Assembly (NCBI GenBank): GCA_029243445.1
Contig: JAQWSA010000028.1
Span: forward strand, 1-5,496
DNA length: 5,496 nucleotides
Origin: Alphaproteobacteria bacterium
GTDB taxonomy: Bacteria > Pseudomonadota > Alphaproteobacteria > UBA6615
Reading direction: 5' to 3'
Shown here: piece after piece, positions 1-5,496 of the stretch
Numbering within the stretch: the stretch's first letter is position 1
Layout of the letters: every line of letters begins with the position of its first letter
Notes under the pieces: generated by a model
Database searches by the model: none
What the model was told of the DNA's origin: nothing
What the model saw: the letters and a program-made list of their open reading frames with translations, nothing else
Position numbers and translations under genes: made by a program

Positions 1-877
1 CATCCCAGCTGTTCGCACCATATATAGATAAACGCGCCGGTAGATAATCAAATAAATACTCATTCGTATTTGTACTATGCTCTAGCCATTCACGTTGGAA
101 AGTATAATGGGTAGGTCCCGCCCAAAAAACAGCTGCAGCTAAACGCTTTTCTTCTGCAATAGCTAGACGTGCAGCCCAATAACCACCCTGACTAACTCCC
201 TGAACCGCTAAACGTTTAGAATCAACATCATCACGGCTTTCAAGATAATCAATTATTACTTTATACATACGTATTGCGTCTGGAGATGCCAAAATAGGCG
301 ATTCTCCTGTACCCGGTATATCGAGTGCTACATAGCCAAATCCATTCGCCAAATAATCTGGGCCATATCGTTCAACTATATATTCCTTGTAGCTATCTAA
401 ACCTCCAAAAGATAATATTAAGGGAACCGGCTGAGAAACATTCTCAGGTAACTGCATATAAAATGTAACATCTTTGCCTTCGAATGGGAGTTTTATACGT
501 TCTATATTAGGTGAAACTAGAGATGCATAACTACGAAAGCTATCCATAGAAGCTTTAAAGGCTAATTTTTTACTATCTGTATTCTGTGTCGGCCAGGCTG
601 CAAAACCATGATAACGCCATGCATTTAGATAATTAGTAGAAGCTAAAGAATTGTTAGATTTAATTTGTGTATTAGCAAGATTAACATATCGGTCTCCAAC
701 TGCTGACCAACCATTAGCCCATGCATCGCGATTAAGGGTTGCGGTATTGGCAAGTGCTTCAGCAACATCTTGAGGATTCATCCCAGTGAGAGGATACATT
801 TGTGCATCCGCCCGTTTTTGAACTTCATTACTTAATTGCTCCCAACTTCGTAACGTGATCATGTTATTATCAGTCAT
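1..877 (-). CDS. Alpha/beta-hydrolase, FrsA/Ayg1-like (C-terminus off window)
   Basis: I translated this frame by hand; it is open for 292 codons and runs off the left edge. Residues about 10-125 form a helical N-terminal region rich in Trp, Asn and Ala, like the cap of FrsA/Ayg1/2,6-dihydroxypseudooxynicotine hydrolase-type enzymes. The hydrolase core starts near residue 130: FGGLDSYKEY at 157-166 (oxyanion-hole region), DIPGTGES at 186-193, and the nucleophile elbow GVSQGGY at 227-233, making Ser229 the likely nucleophile. The acid and His of the triad should lie in the missing part; family members are roughly 380-420 residues. No signal peptide is seen, so it is probably cytoplasmic. The family cleaves ester or carbon-carbon bonds, and the substrate here cannot be told. 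The start is uncertain: ATG at 877 has a weak purine run (GAAAGA) upstream; in-frame ATGs also lie at 895 (just after a stop) and 862. It is divergent from prfC. Confidence 0.85.
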   Translation of the reverse strand, partial: MTDNNMITLRSWEQLSNEVQKRADAQMYPLTGMNPQDVAEALANTATLNRDAWANGWSAVGDRYVNLANTQIKSNNSLASTNYLNAWRYHGFAAWPTQNTDSKKLAFKASMDSFRSYASLVSPNIERIKLPFEGKDVTFYMQLPENVSQPVPLILSFGGLDSYKEYIVERYGPDYLANGFGYVALDIPGTGESPILASPDAIRMYKVIIDYLESRDDVDSKRLAVQGVSQGGYWAARLAIAEEKRLAAAVFWAGPTHYTFQREWLEHSTNTNEYLFDYLPARLSIYGANSWD

Positions 878-1031
878 ATATTTTCTTTCAATCATCTAAC
901 GTTTTTATAAAACGGTGCTAATATAAAGCTAGTATATAACGTTTCACATAAAAATGATTATCTACGCTCTAGAAAAAAAATTATATATCTCTATATTAGT
1001 TTGATGCTAATACAATTGCTCCCAATGTAAT
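878..1031. other. Divergent intergenic region between hydrolase and prfC
   Basis: This 154-bp stretch is strongly AT-rich and has no coding frame beyond the alternative hydrolase start at 895. It must hold the promoters for both divergent genes. It includes the candidate hydrolase promoter at 947-920 and an exact 8-base direct repeat TGCTAATA at 916-923 and 1005-1012. No tRNA-like or strong hairpin structure was seen. Confidence 0.6.
920..947 (-). promoter_or_regulatory. Candidate sigma70-type promoter for the hydrolase gene
   Basis: Read on the minus strand, GTGAAA (947-942, 4 of 6 matches to TTGACA) is followed after 16 bp by TATATT (925-920, 5 of 6 to TATAAT). This would give a leader of roughly 35 bases before the ATG at 877. 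The surrounding DNA is so AT-rich that chance matches are likely. I found no comparably good pair for prfC on the opposite strand. Confidence 0.3.
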
Positions 1032-2660
1032 ATGACAATACTCGAAGACGAGATAGCCCGTCGACGTACCTTTGCTATTATTAGCCATCCAGATGCAGGT
1101 AAAACTACGCTAACAGAGAAACTGTTGTTATTTGGAGGAGCCATAAAGCTTTCTGGAGCAGTGAAGGCAAAAGGTAAGGCAAGGCGTTCACGTTCCGATT
1201 GGATGAAAGTAGAAACTGAAAGAGGTATATCAGTAGCATCATCAGTTATGACTTATGAATACCATAACTGTGTATTCAATTTATTAGATACACCTGGTCA
1301 CGAAGATTTTAGCGAAGATACTTATCGTACTTTATCAGCAGTTGATTCCGCTGTAATGGTTATAGATGCAGCTAAAGGAATTGAGTCCCAAACTCGTAAA
1401 CTATTTGAGGTTTGCCGTTTACGTGATGTGCCCATAATAACATTTATAAATAAACTTGATAGAGAGGGCCGTGATCCATTTGATTTACTAGACGAAATAG
1501 AACAGGTTCTTGCAATAGAAGTTACACCAGCAAGTTGGCCAATAGGCATGGGACGTAATTTTTACGGTTGCTATGATGTAATTAAAGACCGTGTTTTGAT
1601 GACACAAAAAGGGAAGGTAGATAATCCAAAAAACAATAAACTAGATAATGCCGAACAATGTACTGGAATAAATGACAAAAAATTAGACGACCTTTTACCT
1701 CAAGACTCTTTAGCATTATTGCGCGAACAACTTACTATGGCTAAAGGCTTATGCCCAACATTAGATATCAATGCATATCGAGAAGGTAACCTAAGCCCTG
1801 TTTTTTTTGGTTCAGCGATAAATAATTTTGGAGTTAAAGAGTTACTTGAAGGTCTTGTTAACCTAGCACCAGCGCCAGTAGGGCGCCCCTCAAACAAACG
1901 TTTTGTTTTACCAGAAGAAAATAAAGTTTCAGGGTTTGTATTTAAAATTCAAGCAAACATGGACCCCAAGCACAGAGATAGAATGGCTTTTTTTCGTGTT
2001 ACATCTGGTAATTTTAAACGCGGTATAAAGTTAATTTCAGTCAGGAATGGAAAGCTTGTAAACCTACAGAATCCAATGATGTTCTTAGCTAAAGAACGTG
2101 AGACAGCAGAGCAAGCGTGGCCTGGAGACATTATTGGTATCGCCAACCATGGCAATTTAAGGATTGGAGACACCCTTACAGAAGGAGAAGAAATACAATT
2201 CTCTGGTGTCCCGTCTTTTGCACCTGAACTTTTGATGTCTATTGATACAGTTGACCCTATGCGAGCTAAACATCTAACTCGTGCGTTGACGCAACTAGCG
2301 GAAGAAGGAGTAGCTCGTGCATTTCGTACTAGACTAGGTTCAAACTGGATAGTGGGCGTATTAGGCGCACTTCAGTTTGAAGTTATGGCTGACCGAATTC
2401 GAACTGAGTACGATATTATAGTAAAATTTACACACATCCAACTTCACACAGCTCGATGGCTGGAATCAGACAACCTTCAAGCAATAAAGCAATTTAGCGA
2501 CAAAAATCCTTCTGCTATAGCTGATGATCACGATGAAACCCCTGTATTCTTAGCACGCAATGAGTGGCATTTAGATAATGCTATAAAAGAATGGCCAACA
2601 ATTAGATTTCTTAAAACACTTGAAAATACTCCAGAGCACTTTGAAAAAATAAGCGCTTAA
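1032..2660 (+). CDS. prfC: Peptide chain release factor 3 (RF3), translational GTPase
   Basis: RF3 is a cytoplasmic ribosome-bound GTPase that removes RF1 or RF2 from the ribosome after peptide release. The 542-residue protein aligns along its whole length with E. coli RF3 (529 residues) as I recall it. G-domain motifs are all present: P-loop SHPDAGKT (18-25), switch I region with RGIS (64-67), DTPGHEDFSEDTYRT (86-100) and NKLD (140-143). The RF3-typical domain II motif QANMDPKHRDR is at 307-317, and the C-terminal domain includes LGALQFEV. Differences from E. coli are a slightly longer Lys/Asn-rich stretch around residues 193-225 and about ten extra residues at the C-terminus. The start is fixed: an in-frame TAA lies at 1008-1010, no other start codon falls between it and 1032, and the next in-frame ATG (Met58) would lose the P-loop. 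No clear Shine-Dalgarno precedes it. It looks monocistronic, divergent from the hydrolase and convergent with the small gene downstream. Confidence 0.97.
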   Translation: MTILEDEIARRRTFAIISHPDAGKTTLTEKLLLFGGAIKLSGAVKAKGKARRSRSDWMKVETERGISVASSVMTYEYHNCVFNLLDTPGHEDFSEDTYRTLSAVDSAVMVIDAAKGIESQTRKLFEVCRLRDVPIITFINKLDREGRDPFDLLDEIEQVLAIEVTPASWPIGMGRNFYGCYDVIKDRVLMTQKGKVDNPKNNKLDNAEQCTGINDKKLDDLLPQDSLALLREQLTMAKGLCPTLDINAYREGNLSPVFFGSAINNFGVKELLEGLVNLAPAPVGRPSNKRFVLPEENKVSGFVFKIQANMDPKHRDRMAFFRVTSGNFKRGIKLISVRNGKLVNLQNPMMFLAKERETAEQAWPGDIIGIANHGNLRIGDTLTEGEEIQFSGVPSFAPELLMSIDTVDPMRAKHLTRALTQLAEEGVARAFRTRLGSNWIVGVLGALQFEVMADRIRTEYDIIVKFTHIQLHTARWLESDNLQAIKQFSDKNPSAIADDHDETPVFLARNEWHLDNAIKEWPTIRFLKTLENTPEHFEKISA

Positions 2661-2688
2661 ATACCAAAATTTTTAAAAAATTTAGTAT
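2661..2688. terminator. AT-rich palindrome between convergent genes, possible bidirectional terminator
   Basis: The 28 bases form an inverted repeat centred at 2674.5. ATAC (2661-2664) pairs with GTAT (2685-2688), A2666-A2668 with T2681-T2683, and T2670-T2674 with A2675-A2679, with mismatches only at 2665/2684 and 2669/2680. It nearly fills the gap between the prfC stop and the stop of the opposing gene, the expected place for a shared terminator. The stem has almost no GC and the innermost pairs must open to form a loop, so it would be weak; base composition alone could account for part of it. Confidence 0.35.
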
Positions 2689-2692
2689 CCAT

Positions 2693-3073
2693 CTATTTTC
2701 TCTTCCGTGCCTTACGAGCAGCATACCTTCGGTCACGTTCTGCCTTGCGTTCAGCAGCATGTGCAGCCTTAGCCTCTTCTTTTTCAATAGCCTCAGCTTC
2801 TGATCGTTCTTGCTCGGCTTTTAAAGCTATCTCTTTAGCAAGTTTTTTAGCAGCCTCTTCCTCCGCCTTACGAATTCTTTCTGCTTCCTTTGTAGCTTTT
2901 CTTTCCTTTAAACGTTCCTCTCGTGCAATAGAAGCAGCTTGCCGAGCTGCTTGTCTCTCTGCAAACCCAGGTTGATTAGCAGGATTATTTGCTTTTGCCT
3001 TTTTTAGTTGTGCTTGCTTTGCCTTAGCTGCCGCACCCAACCTATCAGCGAAGCTGGGTTCATGGTTTTTCAT
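2693..3073 (-). CDS. Small highly charged helical protein, DUF6481-like
   Basis: The 126-residue product begins MKNHEPSFADRLGAAAKAK and continues almost entirely with Ala, Lys, Arg and Glu. A likely uninterrupted helix or coiled coil runs from about residue 38 to the end, broken earlier only by the NNPANQPGF segment near 30-37. The N-terminal PSFADR, the central ERQAARQA and the basic tail YAARKARKRK resemble the uncharacterised alphaproteobacterial family DUF6481; this comes from memory and was not searched. There is no signal peptide, membrane segment or catalytic motif. The basic C-terminus could suit nucleic-acid binding, but that is speculation. A Shine-Dalgarno-like AGAAGG (3088-3083) lies 9 bases before the ATG at 3073. 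An in-frame TTG directly before it (3076) is a possible but less likely start. A frame on the opposite strand here is a shadow of the Ala/Lys/Glu-rich codons. The gene seems to be transcribed alone, convergent with prfC and 144 bp downstream of glcF. Confidence 0.85.
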   Translation of the reverse strand: MKNHEPSFADRLGAAAKAKQAQLKKAKANNPANQPGFAERQAARQAASIAREERLKERKATKEAERIRKAEEEAAKKLAKEIALKAEQERSEAEAIEKEEAKAAHAAERKAERDRRYAARKARKRK

Positions 3074-3082
3074 CAATATATA

Positions 3083-3088
3083 CCTTCT
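3083..3088 (-). promoter_or_regulatory. Ribosome binding site of the DUF6481-like gene
   Basis: AGAAGG on the minus strand, inside the purine run AAAAGAAGG, stands 9 bases before ATG 3073 and 6 bases before TTG 3076. It is the clearest Shine-Dalgarno in the window. It supports translation starting here but does not by itself decide between the two adjacent codons; ATG is preferred on general codon preference. Confidence 0.6.
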
Positions 3089-3096
3089 TTTACTTT

Positions 3097-3102
3097 ATTA
3101 TA
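3097..3102 (-). promoter_or_regulatory. Candidate -10 box (TATAAT) for the DUF6481-like gene
   Basis: A perfect TATAAT reads on the minus strand at 3102-3097, which would start transcription near 3090, just ahead of the AGAAGG ribosome binding site. The -35 position at 17-18 bp spacing matches TTGACA at only 3 of 6 bases. The region is very AT-rich, so this is a weak call. It would let the gene be transcribed independently of glcEF. Confidence 0.3.
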
Positions 3103-3177
3103 ATTATTTAAACATTAATTTTAGATTTGATAGTTAACTTACAAATTGAAACTTAAGTCGAACAAAAATTTTCATCT

Positions 3178-3212
3178 GTTATACTTAAAACCTTTGTTTT
3201 TTCAACCATAAC
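3178..3212 (-). terminator. Weak stem-loop just downstream of glcF, possible terminator
   Basis: Just past the glcF stop on the minus strand, GTTAT (3212-3208) can pair with ATAAC (3182-3178). Inside this, AAAAC (3200-3196) can pair with GTTTT (3191-3187) around a four-base loop. The two five-pair stems are separated by unequal unpaired stretches, and no strong U-run follows immediately, so termination here is uncertain. It sits where the glc operon would be expected to end. Confidence 0.25.
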
Positions 3213-3217
3213 TAATT

Positions 3218-4510
3218 CTATTTAATCCCGAATGGCTTAGGACCACCTGTAGCCCAGTCAAGTAATTCAACAGTATGAACAATTGGCACATCAATTTTAA
3301 CTGCCAATTGTGTTATACAGCCAATATTTCCAGTTGCTACTATGGTGGGTTCGGTTAAAGATATATTTGCGGCTTTACGATCCCCCAATTGGTCGGCTAT
3401 TTCTTTTTGTAGGATGTTATATGTACCGGCCGAGCCACAACATAAGTGTGCTTCAAGTGGCTCCATTACATCAAAACCAACAGCTGATAAAAGCTGCAAG
3501 GGTTGATTATGAATCCCTTGCCCGTGCTGCATCGAACAAGCTGAGTGATAAGTTATACGTTGATCAGATATATCCTTAAGACTAGAAAATTTGAGATTTA
3601 ATTCAACCATAAATTCAGTAATATCCTTCGATATTTCCGATATTTTATTAGCCTTCTCTGCGTACTCTATATCATCTCTAAATATAAACCCGTAATCCTT
3701 AACATGAGTACCACAACCACTAGTATTTATTATTAATGCATCTAGATTTCTTGATTCAATTTCTCGGGTCCAAGCATCAATATTGGATTTTGCTTGATTA
3801 ATTGATTGATTTTTTTTTCCTAAATGGTGAGCAAGTGAGCCGCAACAACCTGCACCATCTGCAATTACTACCTCTACATCAAACCGCGACAATAAACGAA
3901 CGGTTGCTTCATTAATTTGTGGAGCAAGTACAGTTTGTGCACACCCATTAAGAAGAGCTACCCTTTTATAATATTTACCCTTTGTTTCTATTGTTTGTGG
4001 TTTATCCAGAGGAGATGCTTTGGCTAAAGTATCAGGAACTAAAGCCAGCATAGAACTTATCTGCTTGGGCAAAAAAGGTTTTAAAAATCGTCCCATCATT
4101 CCTAATAATAGGATAAATCTGAATCTTGAAGGGTATGGAATGATTGAAGCAAGAAACCAACGAATTATTTTATCAGAGATCGGACGTTTATAAGTTTCCT
4201 CGATATGCTGCCTACCTTGATCAACCAAGTGCTGATAGTTAACACCAGATGGACATGTAGTCATGCAGGATAAACACGAAAGACAGCGGTCTATATGTGT
4301 AACAACTTCTTTAGTCGCTGGCGCCTCATCCTCAAACATCTGTTTCATAAGGTAAATTCGGCCGCGTGGGCTATCTAATTCATCTCCAAGTAAAACGTAC
4401 GTTGGACACGTAGCAGTGCAAAACCCACAGTGAACACAAGATCGTAAAATATCGTTAACAACAGCAGTATCAGAATCTGCTAATTGCTGTATCGAGAAAT
4501 TAGTTTGCAT
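3218..4510 (-). CDS. glcF: Glycolate oxidase iron-sulfur subunit GlcF
   Basis: GlcF carries electrons from the GlcD/GlcE flavin subunits of glycolate oxidase (glycolate to glyoxylate), probably to the membrane quinone pool. The 430-residue protein has two ferredoxin-type 4Fe-4S motifs: C25-x2-C28-x2-C31-x3-C35-P and C76-x2-C79-x2-C82-x3-C86-P. Two cysteine-rich CCG domains follow, the first with C190, CCG at 222-224 and C266, the second with C325, CCG at 357-359 and C398. All expected cysteines are present. A hydrophobic stretch at about 115-148 could be a membrane-contact region. E. coli GlcF is 407 residues, so the length is normal. The ATG at 4510 is 5 bases beyond the glcE stop, and a G-run (GGGGG, about 10 bases before the ATG, inside the end of glcE) is the only ribosome-binding candidate, so translational coupling to glcE is likely. 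Other CCG-domain dehydrogenase subunits (GlpC, LldE/LutA) are less likely given the two N-terminal clusters plus adjacent glcE. Confidence 0.95.
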   Translation of the reverse strand: MQTNFSIQQLADSDTAVVNDILRSCVHCGFCTATCPTYVLLGDELDSPRGRIYLMKQMFEDEAPATKEVVTHIDRCLSCLSCMTTCPSGVNYQHLVDQGRQHIEETYKRPISDKIIRWFLASIIPYPSRFRFILLLGMMGRFLKPFLPKQISSMLALVPDTLAKASPLDKPQTIETKGKYYKRVALLNGCAQTVLAPQINEATVRLLSRFDVEVVIADGAGCCGSLAHHLGKKNQSINQAKSNIDAWTREIESRNLDALIINTSGCGTHVKDYGFIFRDDIEYAEKANKISEISKDITEFMVELNLKFSSLKDISDQRITYHSACSMQHGQGIHNQPLQLLSAVGFDVMEPLEAHLCCGSAGTYNILQKEIADQLGDRKAANISLTEPTIVATGNIGCITQLAVKIDVPIVHTVELLDWATGGPKPFGIK

Positions 4511-4515
4511 AAAGA

Positions 4516-5496
4516 TTAAACCCCCAAATACATGCGGTCTGGATTCATGATGCGTTTGGGATCAAAACTTTTTTTAACTCTTGATGACAAGTCAGCTAGA
4601 GCCTGTGATTGAGGTTGAAATACCTCAACCTGAGCGCGGCTAATATTATCTGCTCGTACAAGGGTTGCATGCCCTCCTCCACAGTTTTGAAGTACAGAAC
4701 GTACTTTTTGTGCACCACAATCTTCTGAACTCTGTTTCATACAGTACCAAATAAGTCCTCCGCCCCAATCATAAAATGCAACCCCCGCAAACTCTGACTG
4801 AATATCTTTAACAATCAATGGACTTAAACTCGGTGTTACAGACATTCTCCACAAGACGCTATTTTCTTTCTGAAACGGCCTAGCATCTCTTACCTCCGAC
4901 CAAAAAATAATGGAGTCCTCCATGTCTAGCTCTTCTAGGTCACCATATTTCTTCAAATTAATTCGTAACGCTTCTATTCTAGCATCTACCGATGGTCCAA
5001 AGCCTTCCAGCCTTAGACCGGTAATAGCTGTCTGAGAAGAAGAAATATTTTTAACTGAGGATTGCAAGGCTACAGTTAATGGCAAATGTGCCGCTCCATT
5101 AACTTCGTGACTTGAATTAATAGCAACGGTCATCGCCAATTGTGCCATTTCATCATCAAGGCCAACCAAGATCAGTGTTCTGACATCTTCCGGTGACGGT
5201 AGAACTTTTATAGTAATCTCAGTTAGGGCTGCTAAAGTACCATAGGAACCAGTCATCAATTTCGACAAATCATAACCCGTGACATTTTTTACAACGCGGC
5301 CACCACTCTTAAATAACTCACCTCGACCACTAACTCCCTTAATTCCTAAAATATGATCTCGAGCAGCGCCAGACTTAATACGCCGATGACAAGATAAGTT
5401 ACAAGCTATAACTCCTCCTAAAGTACCAAAATCTTTACCATATATTCGTTCTAAGTTCTTTGGTTCAAATGCTAGCTGTTGTTGATTTACTTCAAT
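4516..5496 (-). CDS. glcE: Glycolate oxidase FAD-binding subunit GlcE (N-terminus off window)
   Basis: The frame is open from the right edge to a TAA at 4518-4516, giving 326 visible residues. E. coli GlcE has 350; by recalled alignment the missing part is about 70-90 residues and holds the true start and first part of the FAD domain. A TTG at 5268 is internal (Leu77 of the visible part), because conserved sequence continues upstream of it. The PCMH-type FAD-binding region shows LAFEP (8-12), FGTLGGVIACNLS (23-35), GAARDHILGIKGV (43-55), FKSGGRVVKNVTGYDLSKLMTGSYG (62-86) written here in two halves as FKSGGRVVKNV and TGYDLSKLMTGSYG, and LTEITIKVLP. The C-terminal part has YDWGGGLIWY, GGGHATLVRA (273-282) and the closing FDPKRIMNPDRMY (311-323). 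The usual SGPRR after NLS is SCHRR here. GlcE works with GlcD and GlcF; glcD is expected directly upstream, outside the window. Confidence 0.95.
   Translation of the reverse strand: MEVNQQQLAFEPKNLERIYGKDFGTLGGVIACNLSCHRRIKSGAARDHILGIKGVSGRGELFKSGGRVVKNVTGYDLSKLMTGSYGTLAALTEITIKVLPSPEDVRTLILVGLDDEMAQLAMTVAINSSHEVNGAAHLPLTVALQSSVKNISSSQTAITGLRLEGFGPSVDARIEALRINLKKYGDLEELDMEDSIIFWSEVRDARPFQKENSVLWRMSVTPSLSPLIVKDIQSEFAGVAFYDWGGGLIWYCMKQSSEDCGAQKVRSVLQNCGGGHATLVRADNISRAQVEVFQPQSQALADLSSRVKKSFDPKRIMNPDRMYLGV

Noticed and set aside
1322..2173. Three minus-strand open frames of 65-75 codons inside prfC
   Set aside because: They lie wholly within a well-conserved RF3 gene, show no recognisable domain, and are expected by chance opposite a long gene.
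2745..2975. 76-codon open frame on the plus strand, Ala/Ser-rich
   Set aside because: It is the antisense shadow of the Ala/Lys/Glu-rich gene on the minus strand, which has a ribosome binding site and a recognisable family pattern.
3077..3217. A small RNA or extra small gene in the spacer between glcF and the DUF6481-like gene
   Set aside because: No stable GC-containing structure and no credible coding frame was seen; the sequence is AT-rich with only weak promoter-like and hairpin-like signals.
3310..3579. 89-codon plus-strand open frame inside glcF
   Set aside because: It overlaps the conserved second CCG domain of GlcF in antisense and resembles no protein I know.
4516..5268. A shorter glcE starting at TTG 5268
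   Set aside because: Conserved GlcE FAD-domain sequence continues without a stop from this TTG to the window edge, so the TTG is an internal Leu codon.

Overview
The window looks like an ordinary piece of an AT-rich bacterial chromosome (GC below 40% by eye). It is most likely from an alphaproteobacterium, plausibly a free-living marine lineage. The lineage is an inference from three things: a GlcE/GlcF glycolate oxidase pair of alphaproteobacterial flavour, a small Lys/Glu/Ala-rich protein resembling the alphaproteobacterial DUF6481 family, and the low GC. No mobile element, CRISPR array, tRNA or rRNA was found.

Layout, left to right. Positions 1-877 (minus) hold the N-terminal 292 residues of an alpha/beta-hydrolase of the FrsA/Ayg1/pseudooxynicotine-hydrolase type; its C-terminus lies off the left edge. 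A 154-bp AT-rich divergent intergenic region (878-1031) separates it from prfC (1032-2660, plus), a complete peptide chain release factor 3. prfC converges on a small gene (2693-3073, minus) for a charged helical protein, across a 32-bp gap holding a near-perfect AT palindrome. A 144-bp spacer follows. Then come glcF (3218-4510, minus) and glcE (4516-5496, minus, N-terminus off the right edge), transcribed glcE to glcF with 5 bp between them.

GlcE and GlcF are the flavin and iron-sulfur subunits of glycolate oxidase, which turns glycolate into glyoxylate and passes electrons towards the quinone pool. The catalytic GlcD would be expected just beyond position 5496. The other three genes have no evident functional link to glycolate oxidation or to each other: RF3 recycles RF1/RF2 during translation termination, the hydrolase substrate is unknown, and the small protein is uncharacterised.

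I see no convincing new system. The points worth a second look are small: an atypical FAD-domain motif in GlcE, an RF3 with a local insertion and a longer tail, no visible Shine-Dalgarno for prfC, the convergent palindrome, a repeated 8-mer in the divergent promoter region, and the uncharacterised helical protein.
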